Positions 16,866 through 26,248 of a stretch of 64,000 nt of DNA are shown here, piece by piece. Both the position numbers and the translations under genes were made by a program. This stretch comes from Phycisphaeraceae bacterium (GTDB taxonomy: Bacteria > Planctomycetota > Phycisphaerae > Phycisphaerales > UBA1924). The notes beneath the pieces are model-generated. The model did not search any database. It was not told where the DNA came from and saw nothing but the letters and a program-made list of their open reading frames with translations. Each line of letters opens with the position of its first letter. Within the stretch, counting starts at the first letter, position 1. Where the stretch lies: positions 1-64,000 of the forward strand of contig JAHBXB010000008.1 of the NCBI GenBank assembly GCA_019636655.1, written 5' to 3'.

Positions 16866-18809
16866 CTACGGCTTCTGCTGCTTCGCTTCGAGCGTGGCCA
16901 ATCGGTCTGCCTCGCCCGGTGACAGCTGGTCGGCAAACCGCGACCTGATCGCCTGAGCCACCGCGGCCGCCTGCCCCGGAGTCGTCGCTCGCTCCAGCCC
17001 GTCAAGCCAGGCTGACGCCGGCGCATCGAGGAGCCCCGCCTCGTCCAGGCGATTAAGCGCAATGAGCGTCTCACAACGAAGCGACTTCGACCCCGCATCA
17101 GCGCTCGCCAACCTCGTGTGCGCATTGAGCGCATCGAGCGCCGCGGCAGGCTGCCGCATGTCCAGCCGCGTGCGAGCCAGCAGCAGCATCGCCTCGGCCA
17201 TCGCGGCCGAGTCCTGAATTCCATCGGGCGCCGCCCGAGTTGCCAGTGTTTCCAGCCGCGCCAGGATGGCCTCTCGGAGCGCCGCATCCTGCTCGCGGCG
17301 GGCGATCTCCAGGGCCGGGCCCGGTCCCATCGCCGCCGCAACCGCCGCGAGGCCATCGCGACGAACATCCGGGGAGGGCGCCGGCAGCGTCGCGATCATG
17401 TCGTATTCCCGGCGGGTTGGCCCCGCGGCCGCGACCGCCCCCGCCGCGGCCCGGAACAGCGATGCATCAGACTTCGCAGCACCGATCAGCGATTCCAGTG
17501 TCTCCGGGCGCGACGCCATCGCGTCAGCAGCGGCTTGCCTTACGGTCTGCGACGCGGACCGCAGCAGCCCCGCAACCAGCTCCCGATCGGGCGATTTCCC
17601 GAGCACCACGAGCAGCCGCAGCCCGGTAGGCGGGATCGATTCCGGGTCCATCTTCCTCAGCACCGCCAGCACCGCTTCCGTGTCCTCCTCCCCGCCGAGC
17701 AGGCCCCGGTCGTACAGGATGGACACGAGGTCGATCGCCGGTTTGCGCGCCGATCCGGGTCGGGCGAGCCACCGCAACGCCGCCGGCCGCAGCACCGCAG
17801 CCGGGAACCGCCTGGCCGCCACCAGCAGCCCCGCCGCGGGGGACTCCTCCCGCTCGATGATCAGCGCGTTGGTGATCGCTTCCTGCGCTCCCGGCGGCTG
17901 CAGCGCGTCGACCAGTTCCGCCGCCGACCTCCGCAGGTCAGGCAGCGGGTCACGAAGCAGGTCGATCGCCGTCGCACCGACGTTCGGGATCCTCGCGTTC
18001 GCCAGCTCCGTGTTCGTGAGCACCACTCCAACCCGCCGGATCCGCGCAAACTCGTCCCGCAGCAGGGCGACCAGAAACGCGGACCGCGCCTCGCCCGTCG
18101 TCGGCAACTCCGCGAATCGCGTGCGGGTCATTTCGACGAGGCGGACCAGCGCCGTCTCGCGGTCCCTCGCCACGCGGTCGGCCCCCTCCGCCAGCCCCTC
18201 CGCCAGCACCCGCTGCCACTCAAACTCCGTGAGAAACTCGATCTTCGCAAACCACTCCTGCCACCGGCGTGCATCAAGCCCGAACTCCGCACGCCCGGTC
18301 AGCCTGGCCAGAGCCACGAACGCCGCATCCCGGGTCGCGGGCGAGGCGCCGGGGCTGTTCCCCGCCGCCAGCGAGATCAGGGTTCGCAGCGAGTCCCGCG
18401 TTCTCACCGACGCCAACGCGGCGACGGCGCCAAGACGCTGCTCGGCGCTCCCGAACTCTGCGAGTCGCGACAGGAAGCCACCCGTCCACGTCGGGGCCGA
18501 GGGCAGCGAAGCGATCTCCCGCAGGAGAAACGCCTGGACCTCGGACGGCTCCGGAGTGTCAAGGATGGCCTGGACCGCTTTCTGCGAAGAAATATCCGGC
18601 GACGCCAGAAGCCGGCGTGCCACAGCCGATCGGACCCCTGGTTCGGTCGACGAGCTCTTGAGCAGCGCCAGTTCATCCGCCAGCCGCGCCTGGGCGCTGC
18701 CCGCCGGCGGCTGGGTCTGCCCATGCAGCATGCCCCCCGACCCGAGGGTGACCGAAAGGGCAGCAAAAAGAATCATCGACCGGCGCGGCATCATGGTTCG
18801 GTGCGCCAT
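16866..18809 (-). CDS. Exported HEAT-like repeat protein
   Basis: The 647 residues start with a signal-like stretch (about residues 10-31, MILFAALSVTLGSGGMLHGQ) and continue as an alanine- and leucine-rich array of helical hairpins resembling HEAT repeats (for example GAVAALASVRTRDSLRTLIS and QAAADAMASRPETLESLIGA). The final part (ATRAAPDGIQDSAAMAEAML onward) looks like TPR-type helices. No catalytic residues are visible, so it is probably a periplasmic scaffold. Starts at 18809 or 18794 are possible, neither with a strong Shine-Dalgarno. It is divergent from the TPR gene at 18972 across about 160 bp. Confidence 0.7.
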   Translation of the reverse strand: MAHRTMMPRRSMILFAALSVTLGSGGMLHGQTQPPAGSAQARLADELALLKSSSTEPGVRSAVARRLLASPDISSQKAVQAILDTPEPSEVQAFLLREIASLPSAPTWTGGFLSRLAEFGSAEQRLGAVAALASVRTRDSLRTLISLAAGNSPGASPATRDAAFVALARLTGRAEFGLDARRWQEWFAKIEFLTEFEWQRVLAEGLAEGADRVARDRETALVRLVEMTRTRFAELPTTGEARSAFLVALLRDEFARIRRVGVVLTNTELANARIPNVGATAIDLLRDPLPDLRRSAAELVDALQPPGAQEAITNALIIEREESPAAGLLVAARRFPAAVLRPAALRWLARPGSARKPAIDLVSILYDRGLLGGEEDTEAVLAVLRKMDPESIPPTGLRLLVVLGKSPDRELVAGLLRSASQTVRQAAADAMASRPETLESLIGAAKSDASLFRAAAGAVAAAGPTRREYDMIATLPAPSPDVRRDGLAAVAAAMGPGPALEIARREQDAALREAILARLETLATRAAPDGIQDSAAMAEAMLLLARTRLDMRQPAAALDALNAHTRLASADAGSKSLRCETLIALNRLDEAGLLDAPASAWLDGLERATTPGQAAAVAQAIRSRFADQLSPGEADRLATLEAKQQKP

Positions 18810-18971
18810 TTATCGGCTTGCGCGGGGCCGGAGATACAGCGGGGCGCCCCGGTGACAACGTCTGATTTCACGCGCTCGCACGCGCCAGGACGATGGTAGT
18901 ACGAATCTCCCTTGGAAGCCGCTTCCGGGCACGACTACCGTTGGCAACCCGTGTGTGGGCGGAGCCGAAGC

Positions 18972-20366
18972 GTGGACGACTGGTCGAAGGCCGAACGACA
19001 TATCGATCGAGCCCATGAGCTCTACGAAGCCGGCCGCTGGGACGAGGCCGAGTCCGAGCTTCGGGAAGCGCTCTCCCTCAATCCATACCGGGCCGAGTGG
19101 CACTTCAATCTTGGCCTCACGCTCGAGGCCACCGGCCGCCACGCCGCCGCTGCCGAAGCCTTCCAGGAGGCCGATCGCCTCGAGCCCGGCGACGGTCAGA
19201 CTCGGCTCATGATCGGCCTCAACCTCCTCGACGCGGGAGAGCCGCGACAGGCCATCGAGTGGCTCGAAAAGTCCGCCGCGGCCGACCCGGCTGACCCGGC
19301 CCCGTTCGTTCATCGCATCTCCGCCTACGCCGCCTTGGGAGAACACGACCAGGCCGAGGTCATGTTCTACCTCGCTCAGCAGATCGATCCGAAGAACGCA
19401 GAGGCCTATGCGAACCTCTCCGAGTCGCTTCAGTCCCGTGGCATGACGGACAAGGCTATCTGGTGTCTCCGCGAGGCCGCCCACCTAAACCCGGGTCTCG
19501 CCGGCATCCACGCCCGTCTTGCCGAGGCCTACGCCTCCACGGGCCGCCTCGAACGGGCCCGTCAGCTCTACCTGCTCGAACTCCGGCAGGACCCGGGCGA
19601 CATCGAGATCCTGATGGACTTCGGCGGCCTGCTCATGAACATGAACCGCTTCGGCGAAGCGGGCGAGAAGTTCCGGCGGGTGCTCGAGCTCGAACCCGAG
19701 AACGCAGAGGCCCACATGCTGCTGGGCGAACTTGCGGTCCGGACCGGAAACCACGCCGAGGCACGCGTCCAGTGGGACGTCGCGATGCGGCTCGACCCGG
19801 CCTTTCCGGGCGTGCGTCGCCGACTCGCCGGCCTGATGCTCTCCCACGGCTCCAGAACCGAGATCGCGCACGCCAGGGACCTGCTGCAGAACGAGCTCGA
19901 GGACCACTCCCACGAGCCCCTGCGTCGCACCGTTGAGGACATGGATGAGCTGGGGCGTCTCCTGCTCGACGCCGACATGCCCGTTGAAGCACGGGCTGTC
20001 TTTCGCGATCAGGCCCGCCGCCGCCCCGGGCACGTTCCAACGCTCCACCATCTGGCGGTCTCCTGTCTCAGGATGGGCGACCGCGCCACCGGAGCCCAGG
20101 TCTGCCGCGACGTCCTCAAGATCGACCCGCGGTACGTCCCCGCCATGCACAACCTGGCTGTGGCCTGCGTTCACGAGCGGCAGTGGGTCCGTGCCCGCTA
20201 TTGGGTGCGGCAGGCGCTCCGCCTCGACCCCGAGGACGTCCTCCTCCGGCGATTGAGGCTCAAGCTGCGAATGCACGCCATCGCCGAGGCCGCGCTCTGG
20301 GTCGCCGATCGCGCCGTCGATCTGGCGTGCTGGCTCACCAGGCGCCGTCCGCGGGTGCGGGCTTGA
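18972..20366 (+). CDS. Tetratricopeptide repeat protein
   Basis: A 464-residue protein made almost wholly of TPR units (for example AHELYEAGRWDEAESELREA, AEWHFNLGLTLEATGRHAAA and MHNLAVACVHERQWVRARYW), about 10-11 repeats. There is no signal peptide. A short hydrophobic stretch near the C-terminus (AALWVADRAVDLACWL) might contact the membrane. GTG at 18972 is preferred because GGAG lies 7 bases upstream; a TTG 60 bases earlier would extend it with unlikely sequence. The stop overlaps the start of the MFS gene as TTGA, so the two are co-translated. The binding partner is unknown. Confidence 0.82.
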   Translation: MDDWSKAERHIDRAHELYEAGRWDEAESELREALSLNPYRAEWHFNLGLTLEATGRHAAAAEAFQEADRLEPGDGQTRLMIGLNLLDAGEPRQAIEWLEKSAAADPADPAPFVHRISAYAALGEHDQAEVMFYLAQQIDPKNAEAYANLSESLQSRGMTDKAIWCLREAAHLNPGLAGIHARLAEAYASTGRLERARQLYLLELRQDPGDIEILMDFGGLLMNMNRFGEAGEKFRRVLELEPENAEAHMLLGELAVRTGNHAEARVQWDVAMRLDPAFPGVRRRLAGLMLSHGSRTEIAHARDLLQNELEDHSHEPLRRTVEDMDELGRLLLDADMPVEARAVFRDQARRRPGHVPTLHHLAVSCLRMGDRATGAQVCRDVLKIDPRYVPAMHNLAVACVHERQWVRARYWVRQALRLDPEDVLLRRLRLKLRMHAIAEAALWVADRAVDLACWLTRRRPRVRA

Positions 20367-21724
20367 CGAGCGGCGGCCCGTCGGCTGCGCGCGCTGCGAA
20401 GGTCTCGCTCGCCCTCCTGCTCCTGATCAACCTCTTCAACTACATCGACCGCTATATCCTCGCCGCCGTCCTGCCGCTGATCGGGGAAGAGGTGCTCCCC
20501 AAGGGCGACCCCAACTCCGACGCCAAACTCGGCCTCCTCACGACCGCATTCCTCGTCTCCTACATGGTGACAGCACCGGTCTTCGGCTGGCTCGGGGACC
20601 GCGTGCCCCGCTGGGGGCTGGTCGGTGTCGGAGTCATCCTCTGGTCACTCGCCAGCGGCGCCTCGGGCCTGGTCGTGGAGATCGATCGATCGCTCGCCGC
20701 GGCGGGGTACGGGGTGCTCTCCGCGTACACCGCCCTCCTGATCACCCGGATGTTCATCGGAATCGGCGAGGGTGCCTACGGGCCCGTGGCGCCCGCGCTC
20801 ATCAGCGACCTGTTCCCGGTCGAGCGCCGAGGCATGGTCATGGCGTGGTTCTACATGGCCATCCCCGTTGGCAGCGCCGTCGGCTTTGCCCTCGGCGGGT
20901 ACATCGGGAGTCACTTCGGCTGGCGATGGGCCTTCTACGCCGTCGTTCCGCCGGGAGTCCTCCTCGGGATCTGGTGCTTCCTGCGCCCGGAGCCCCCCCG
21001 CGGCGCCGCCGACCCGGTCGGCCAGGTCAAGCGCCGCATGTCAATCGCCGATGTGCTTGTCCTCGCCCGCACCCCTTCCTATGTCCTCAACGTCGCGGGG
21101 ATGACGCTGATGACCTTTGCCCTCGGCGGCGTTGCGGCGTGGATGCCCTACTACGTCGTGACCTTCCGCAAGGCCGCTTCGCTCCCCGATGCGACCATGA
21201 CCTTCGGCGCGATCACCGTGGTGGCAGGACTCATCGCCACGCTCTCGGGCGGGTGGATCGCGGACCGCTTGCAGACCCGGATCCCCGGCGCATACCTGCT
21301 CGTATCCGGCTTCGCGATGCTCCTGGGGTTTCCGCTCTTTCTTGCGGTGCTGGTCACCCCGTTCCCATGGTGCTGGGGCGTGATCTTCGCAGCCCTGCTG
21401 TGCCTCTTCTTCAACACCGGCCCGAGCAACACCGCCATCGCGAACGTCGTCCACCCGGGGCTCCGCGCCACGGCGTTCGCCATCTGCATCTTCGTCATCC
21501 ATGCCCTCGGTGACGCCATCAGCCCGCCCCTGATCGGCTTTGTCAGCGATCGGACCGGCAACAACATGAACGCCGGCTTTGCCCTCGTTTCGGTCGCTGT
21601 GCTCGGTTCGGCCGTGTGCTGGCTCTGGGGGTCCCGGCACCTCGCCCGGGATCGTGCCCGCCTGGACTCGCCCATCCCTCTCACCCCACCGGGCGGCGGG
21701 TTCCAAGGCCCGGCCGTTCCCTAG
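20363..21724 (+). CDS. MFS transporter, Spinster-like
   Basis: A 453-residue, twelve-helix major facilitator. TM1 carries LLLINLFNYIDRYILAAVLP, the Spinster/sphingolipid-transporter-like signature with the conserved NYxDR. The TM2-3 loop motif A (GWLGDRVPRWG) and its repeat in the second half (GGWIADRL) are both present. TTG at 20363 is chosen because it overlaps the TPR stop (TTGA), and upstream sequence in this frame looks non-coding. Substrate cannot be read from sequence; annotated relatives include organic-anion and lipid exporters. A 97-bp gap separates it from rpsL. Confidence 0.87.
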   Translation: MTSGGPSAARAAKVSLALLLLINLFNYIDRYILAAVLPLIGEEVLPKGDPNSDAKLGLLTTAFLVSYMVTAPVFGWLGDRVPRWGLVGVGVILWSLASGASGLVVEIDRSLAAAGYGVLSAYTALLITRMFIGIGEGAYGPVAPALISDLFPVERRGMVMAWFYMAIPVGSAVGFALGGYIGSHFGWRWAFYAVVPPGVLLGIWCFLRPEPPRGAADPVGQVKRRMSIADVLVLARTPSYVLNVAGMTLMTFALGGVAAWMPYYVVTFRKAASLPDATMTFGAITVVAGLIATLSGGWIADRLQTRIPGAYLLVSGFAMLLGFPLFLAVLVTPFPWCWGVIFAALLCLFFNTGPSNTAIANVVHPGLRATAFAICIFVIHALGDAISPPLIGFVSDRTGNNMNAGFALVSVAVLGSAVCWLWGSRHLARDRARLDSPIPLTPPGGGFQGPAVP

Positions 21725-21755
21725 ATTCACCACCACCCCCAACCATTTCCCCTCC

Positions 21756-21783
21756 TTGCCCTCTGCCAACACCCCGCTAACAT
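21756..21783 (+). promoter_or_regulatory. Possible sigma70-type promoter for rpsL
   Basis: TTGCCC (21756-21761), a 16-bp spacer, then TAACAT (21778-21783), ending 38 bases before the rpsL ATG. The spacing is acceptable and the match moderate. This is the only promoter-like pair seen in the 97-bp gap before the ribosomal operon. Confidence 0.35.
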
Positions 21784-21821
21784 TCCCTCCCCCAACTTGG
21801 CCCTGTTAGAGAAGAGCCCCA

Positions 21822-22193
21822 ATGCCGACGATCAACCAACTGATCCGCAATCCACGCCGCCTTCCCGCGATCAAGTCGAAGGTGCGCGATCTCGCCGCCT
21901 GCCCGCAGAAGCGAGGCGTCTGCCTGACGGTCAAGACCGTCACCCCCAAGAAGCCCAACTCGGCTCTTCGAAAGGTCGCCCGCGTCCGGCTCTCCAACGG
22001 CAAGGAGATCACCGCGTACATCGGCGGTGAAGGCCACAACCTCCAGGAGCACTCCATCGTCCTGGTTCGTGGCGGCCGCGTCCGCGACCTCCCCGGTGTG
22101 CGCTACCACGTCGTCCGCGGCGCCCTCGACTGCCTCGGTGTTGAGAAGCGCAAGCAGGGCCGCTCCAAGTACGGCGCCAAGAAGGGCAAGTAA
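21822..22193 (+). CDS. rpsL: 30S ribosomal protein S12
   Basis: The 123-residue universal S12 of the decoding centre. The core motif [20 protein letters not shown] holds the lysine where streptomycin-resistance changes usually arise, and it is wild type here. [20 protein letters not shown] and [15 protein letters not shown] follow as in all bacteria. It is the first gene of a two-gene operon with rpsG. The spacer between them is 130 bp, with the 11-bp string GGCAAGTAATC at the rpsL stop (22185-22195) repeated at 22239-22249. fusA and tuf do not follow. Confidence 0.98.
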   Translation: MPTINQLIRNPRRLPAIKSKVRDLAACPQKRGVCLTVKTVTPKKPNSALRKVARVRLSNGKEITAYIGGEGHNLQEHSIVLVRGGRVRDLPGVRYHVVRGALDCLGVEKRKQGRSKYGAKKGK

Positions 22194-22323
22194 TCCAGTT
22201 CACGTTTCCCGCCCGGCGTGCGCCGCGGTGGATTGGAAGGCAAGTAATCGTCCCGCCTGGCCGGCGAAGACGGTGAACAAAGCCGCCGGCAATCGCCGCG
22301 GCAGATGAGCCAAAGGAGTCCCC

Positions 22324-22818
22324 ATGGCAGGCCGCATCACCAAGTCCGATGCTCAACTCCGCCCCGATCCTCGCTTCGGCGACATGGTCGTTGCCAAGTT
22401 TGTCAACTGCATCATGAACGACGGCAAGAAGGCAACCGCCCAGCGCGTTGTCTACGACGCCATGAGCATGATCGACGATCGCCTGAAGAAGGAAAACAAC
22501 CCCGATGCGCCGAAGAACTCCCTGGAGCTCTTCATCCGCGCCATCGAGAACGTCAAGCCCTTCGTCGAGGTACGCTCCAAGCGAGTCGGCGGGGCCAACT
22601 ACCAGGTGCCCATCCAGGTCACCAAGCGTCGCCAGCAGTCCCTTGCGTTCCGCTGGATCATCGATGCCGCCCGCGGCGAGAAGGGCCGCCCCATGGCCGC
22701 CAAGCTCTGCGACGAGCTGTACTCTGCAGCCCGCGGCGAAGGCAAGGCCATGAACACCCGCGACCAGACCCACCGCATGGCCGAGGCCAACCGCGCCTTC
22801 GCTCACTTCGCCCACTGA
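22324..22818 (+). CDS. rpsG: 30S ribosomal protein S7
   Basis: A 164-residue S7, the assembly protein for the 16S 3' major domain and a contact of the E-site tRNA. Conserved blocks are present: DPRFGDMVVAKFVNCIMNDG, the RAIENVKPFVEVRSKRVGGA hairpin, YQVPIQVTKRRQQSLAFRWI, and the C-terminal MAEANRAFAHF. AAAGGAG precedes the ATG with proper spacing. A strong rho-independent terminator follows 26 bp after the stop, so the operon ends here instead of continuing into fusA-tuf as in many bacteria. Confidence 0.98.
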   Translation: MAGRITKSDAQLRPDPRFGDMVVAKFVNCIMNDGKKATAQRVVYDAMSMIDDRLKKENNPDAPKNSLELFIRAIENVKPFVEVRSKRVGGANYQVPIQVTKRRQQSLAFRWIIDAARGEKGRPMAAKLCDELYSAARGEGKAMNTRDQTHRMAEANRAFAHFAH

Positions 22819-22843
22819 TCGCGGACCGTCCACCGATCCCCTG

Positions 22844-22871
22844 CGCCCCGCGGCACACGCGGGGCGTTTTT
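22844..22871 (+). terminator. Rho-independent terminator after rpsG
   Basis: GCCCCGC (22845-22851) pairs with GCGGGGC (22859-22865) around loop GGCACAC; an outer C-G pair extends the stem. Five T residues follow (22867-22871). It lies between the rpsG stop and the convergent argC stop. Confidence 0.88.
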
Positions 22872-22896
22872 CATTGTCTGCACCACAGCCCCACCG

Positions 22897-24003
22897 CTAC
22901 ATCAACCCGGTGGTTTCCTCCAGCCCGAGCATCAGGTTGGCATTCTGTACCGCCTGCCCGCTCGCGCCCTTGACCAGGTTGTCCTCGGCCGCCACCACCA
23001 CCACCCGCCCGCTGGCCACACGCCCGTTGACGTGGACCATGTTGGTGCGGTGCACATCCTGCAGCGTCGGCGCTTCCTCGCGGACGACCACGAACGCCTC
23101 GTCCGCGTAGGCGCTGCGCAAGGCGGATTGAACAGCAGCGGTGTCCACGGACGTCGAAGCGGGTTCCGCACAGATCGTTTCAAGGATCCCCCGAGCGACC
23201 GGGAGCAGGTGAGGCATGAATAGGGGCTCGCGCCCAGGCACGGTCGTCCCACCCCAGACGGCCAGCGACTGGGCAATTTCCGGCTGGTGCCGGTGCGCCC
23301 CGATTCCGTACGCCGAGTAGTTCTCGGTCACCTCCGGGTAGTGCAGATTCGCACGCGGCGCACGGCCGGCCCCGGTCACGCCGCTCGCCGCGTTGATCAC
23401 GATGGAATCCGGCTTGATGAGCCCCGCCTGCAGCAGCGGGATCAACGCGATCGCCGCGGCGGTCGGGTAACACCCCGGATTCGCCACCAGCATCGCCCTT
23501 CGAACCGCGCCGCGGGCGAACTCGGTCAAGCCGTACACCGCGTGCTCCAGCCCCGCCGGGTCGGTATGACGATGGCCATAGGCCCGCTCGTAGACAGTCG
23601 AATCCTTGATCCGGTACGCCGCCGACAGATCGACCACCTTCACACCCCGGGCGAGCAGGGCCGGGGCGTGCTCCATGGCGGCCTCGTGCGGCAGGCAGAG
23701 AAACGCCAGCCTGCACGCCGCCGCGATCGCATCGTGGTCGATCGCATGGCATTCCGCCACGCCCGCCGCCACACGGGAGGTCAGCCTTGGGAACTCCGCG
23801 TCGATCCGGGGCGCCGGTGTACGAGCCGAGGCAAGGTACGACACCCGAATCGCAGGGTGTCGCGAGAGGATCTCGATCAACTCAAGCCCGGTGTACCCGG
23901 TCGGGCCGAGGATCGCGACCGGAATCGGAGCGGCCGTTGGCTGGGGGGATGACGTCGCGGCGGGGTTCGGCATGGGAGGATTGTTGAGGCCGCCGGCCGA
24001 CAT
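22897..24003 (-). CDS. argC: N-acetyl-gamma-glutamyl-phosphate reductase
   Basis: Catalyses NADPH-dependent reduction of N-acetylglutamyl phosphate in arginine synthesis. The 368 residues have the Rossmann motif ILGPTGYTGLELIEIL, the catalytic cysteine in VANPGCYPTAAA, the substrate histidine in AHRHQPEI, and VNGRVASGRVVVVAAEDNLV near the end. ATG at 24003 directly follows the stop of the phosphatase gene (TGAATG), so translation is coupled; an internal ATG at 23973 is an alternative. It is the third gene of an adenosyltransferase-phosphatase-argC run. No other arg gene adjoins. Confidence 0.95.
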   Translation of the reverse strand: MSAGGLNNPPMPNPAATSSPQPTAAPIPVAILGPTGYTGLELIEILSRHPAIRVSYLASARTPAPRIDAEFPRLTSRVAAGVAECHAIDHDAIAAACRLAFLCLPHEAAMEHAPALLARGVKVVDLSAAYRIKDSTVYERAYGHRHTDPAGLEHAVYGLTEFARGAVRRAMLVANPGCYPTAAAIALIPLLQAGLIKPDSIVINAASGVTGAGRAPRANLHYPEVTENYSAYGIGAHRHQPEIAQSLAVWGGTTVPGREPLFMPHLLPVARGILETICAEPASTSVDTAAVQSALRSAYADEAFVVVREEAPTLQDVHRTNMVHVNGRVASGRVVVVAAEDNLVKGASGQAVQNANLMLGLEETTGLM

Positions 24004-25566
24004 TCAACCCGCGCGGCCGCCCGGCACCCCGGCGGGATGGGCCGCGAGCCGGTCGCGGGAATCGGTCTTGCGGCGGGCATCCTCGGGCGTCGGAACGGCC
24101 CTGGAGACCTCAACGATGATCGTGTCGTCGCTCGGCGGCCCCTCGCGGTGGCCCTCGACAACGCCGAGGATCTCGTCGATCCACTGGCCGGTGCGAACTC
24201 CACGCTTGGAAGCCGCGGCGATGATGCCCTGCAGCCCAGCAACCCCCAGCGCCCGGCCGGCTTCGTTCCGTGCTTCAATGGCCCCATCCGTGTAGGCGAG
24301 CAGGGTGTCGCCGATCACGAACCGATGCTCGACCGGCGCCGGGTCGTAGTCGTCATCGGTCGCCGCTCCCAGCACGAACGCGGTCGACGACAGCTCTTCG
24401 ATCGTGCCGTCGACCGCACGCAGGAACGCCGGTGGGTGCCCGCCGCTGGCATACTCGAGCACGCCGCGCGACTGGTCGACGCGGATGCACAGGGCCGTGG
24501 CATAGACCGAATGGGTCGCCAGCGTGAGATGGACATAGCGGTTGAGGGCCCGCAGGACCTCGCCGGGCGGAGCATTCGGATCCTCCCCGAAGAGCCGCTC
24601 CAGTTCGCCGTAGAGCCGATTGACCGTCAGTGCCGCGGCGATGCCGTGGCCTGTCACATCCAGCAGGACAAGGTTGAACGCCGCTGGCTCAACCACGCCG
24701 CCCAAGACCCGGGCGGGCGAGAACCGGGCATAGAGGTAGTCACCGCCGATCTGCAGCATCGGCTCGTATTTGTAGTGCAGCCGGACGGGCCCGGTGGTGA
24801 TGGGCTTTGGAAACAACGACTCGTGGATCCGCCGTGCATCGGTCAACTCTCGCCGCATCTCCCAGTACTGGCCGCGGAGCATCCGCACCATGAACCGCTC
24901 GCGGAACCAGCTGTGCCGCCACCAGCAGATCCCCGCGCCCGGGACTCCGACCAGCGGCGCGGTGCCGATGACCAGCGCCGCGATGCCGAGGCTGTGACGG
25001 AAGTAAACCCCTGCCACGATGGCGTAGGCGATCAGCAGGGGTACCAGGGGTCGGTAGCACTCGCGGGGCGTCCACGGAAGAAAAAAGCACGCGAACACAT
25101 GCGAGACGAAGATCCCCTTCAGGCCGTCACGGACGAACACCCACGCGGCCCCGCGATCCCAGTGCTCGCCCGCCGTCGCCGATCGTGACGAGAGCGATCC
25201 GACCTTGAACTCCACGGTCAGAATGACGGTGATCAGGCTGAGAAAGCCGGCAAGAACGATGAGCCAGTAGGCGATCGAGAGCACCTCGCGGGCGTTGGCC
25301 CTGCCGCCGTACACCTGCAGGAACCCCGCAACATACAGCGCGCTCGTCACCAGGCTCAGCCCCATGACGATCAACTCGTGCGCCGTCGGTGCCAGCGGCC
25401 GGCCGAACCAGAGGTACAGGCTGGTCGCAAAGACCGTGATCACGCCCCACACCGCGACCACGCCCGTGTACCACAGGAACCGGCGCCGCAGCCACTTCGC
25501 CCGTTCGGCCTCGAACTGGCCGCCGAACTCGCTGGTGAACACCGACTTGGATTCGCCCCGGCTCAC
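24004..25566 (-). CDS. Membrane-anchored SpoIIE/RsbU-type PP2C phosphatase
   Basis: A 520-residue serine/threonine phosphatase. Residues 30-220 contain about six hydrophobic helices. After a soluble linker (MRRELTDARRIHESLFPKPI, the typical pre-catalytic helix of RsbU relatives), the PP2C/SpoIIE domain runs from about 255 to 480. It has metal-binding motifs GGDYLYARFSP, NLVLLDVTGHG and LLAYTDGAIEARNEAG. Such enzymes usually dephosphorylate anti-anti-sigma factors in partner-switch regulation; no such partner is encoded nearby. The GTG start overlaps the stop of the adenosyltransferase gene (GTGA), and its own stop abuts argC. Confidence 0.9.
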   Translation of the reverse strand: MSRGESKSVFTSEFGGQFEAERAKWLRRRFLWYTGVVAVWGVITVFATSLYLWFGRPLAPTAHELIVMGLSLVTSALYVAGFLQVYGGRANAREVLSIAYWLIVLAGFLSLITVILTVEFKVGSLSSRSATAGEHWDRGAAWVFVRDGLKGIFVSHVFACFFLPWTPRECYRPLVPLLIAYAIVAGVYFRHSLGIAALVIGTAPLVGVPGAGICWWRHSWFRERFMVRMLRGQYWEMRRELTDARRIHESLFPKPITTGPVRLHYKYEPMLQIGGDYLYARFSPARVLGGVVEPAAFNLVLLDVTGHGIAAALTVNRLYGELERLFGEDPNAPPGEVLRALNRYVHLTLATHSVYATALCIRVDQSRGVLEYASGGHPPAFLRAVDGTIEELSSTAFVLGAATDDDYDPAPVEHRFVIGDTLLAYTDGAIEARNEAGRALGVAGLQGIIAAASKRGVRTGQWIDEILGVVEGHREGPPSDDTIIVEVSRAVPTPEDARRKTDSRDRLAAHPAGVPGGRAG

Positions 25567-26189
25567 ACGTGCGGCCCGTCCTCTCCCTCGCGCCGGCGGG
25601 TTGCCCCCGGCTGCCAGAGCACGTCGGCCGCCCCATCCCCGTTCGCGACCCGGCCAAGGACGAACAGGAGATCGCTCAGCCGGTTGAGGTACTTCACCGT
25701 CTCCGGGTTGACCAACCCGGCTTCGGCCTGGGAAAGGTGAACAGCCAGCCGCTCGGCCCGGCGGACCACGGTCCGCGCGACGTGCAACGCCGCCGCAAGC
25801 GGCGTACCCCCGGGAAGAACGAAACTCGTAAGCGGCCCAAGCCGCTCATTGTGGAGGTCGATCAGCTGCTCAAGCCGCCGGGTCTGTGTGGGGATGATCC
25901 GCAGGTGCGACCCGGGCTGTTCATCGGGCCGCACCGGGGTGCACAGATCCGCTCCCAGGTCGAACATGTCGTGCTGGATCGTGGTCAGCATCCCGGGGAT
26001 GTCGGTCGCATGACCGGTCAGGCCGGTCGTGGCGCATAGGGCGATGGCGGCACCAATGGACGAGTTGGCCTCGTCCACCGTGCCGTAGGTCTCGATCCGG
26101 ATGTCTGTCTTGCTCCGGCGCGACCCATCTCCCAGCCCCGTCGTGCCGTCGTCGCCGGTCCGCGTGTAGATGCGGGTGAGCTTGACCAT
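25563..26189 (-). CDS. Cob(I)alamin adenosyltransferase, PduO type
   Basis: Transfers adenosyl from ATP to cob(I)alamin to make coenzyme B12. The 208 residues start at ATG 26189, which gives the canonical ATP-binding N-terminus MVKLTRIYTRTGDDGTTGLG. The catalytic arginine/glutamate helix VARTVVRRAERLAVH and the C-terminal LNRLSDLLFVLGR are intact. Upstream in-frame sequence is not protein-like. It is the first gene of a minus-strand operon with a 4-bp overlap into the phosphatase gene, divergent from recJ by 59 bp. No other B12 gene adjoins. Confidence 0.95.
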   Translation of the reverse strand: MVKLTRIYTRTGDDGTTGLGDGSRRSKTDIRIETYGTVDEANSSIGAAIALCATTGLTGHATDIPGMLTTIQHDMFDLGADLCTPVRPDEQPGSHLRIIPTQTRRLEQLIDLHNERLGPLTSFVLPGGTPLAAALHVARTVVRRAERLAVHLSQAEAGLVNPETVKYLNRLSDLLFVLGRVANGDGAADVLWQPGATRRREGEDGPHV

Positions 26190-26248
26190 GGGACGAGTGT
26201 ACCTCCGGCCGGGCATCGCGTACGCTCGGGGCGACAGGGAGGTCGCCG

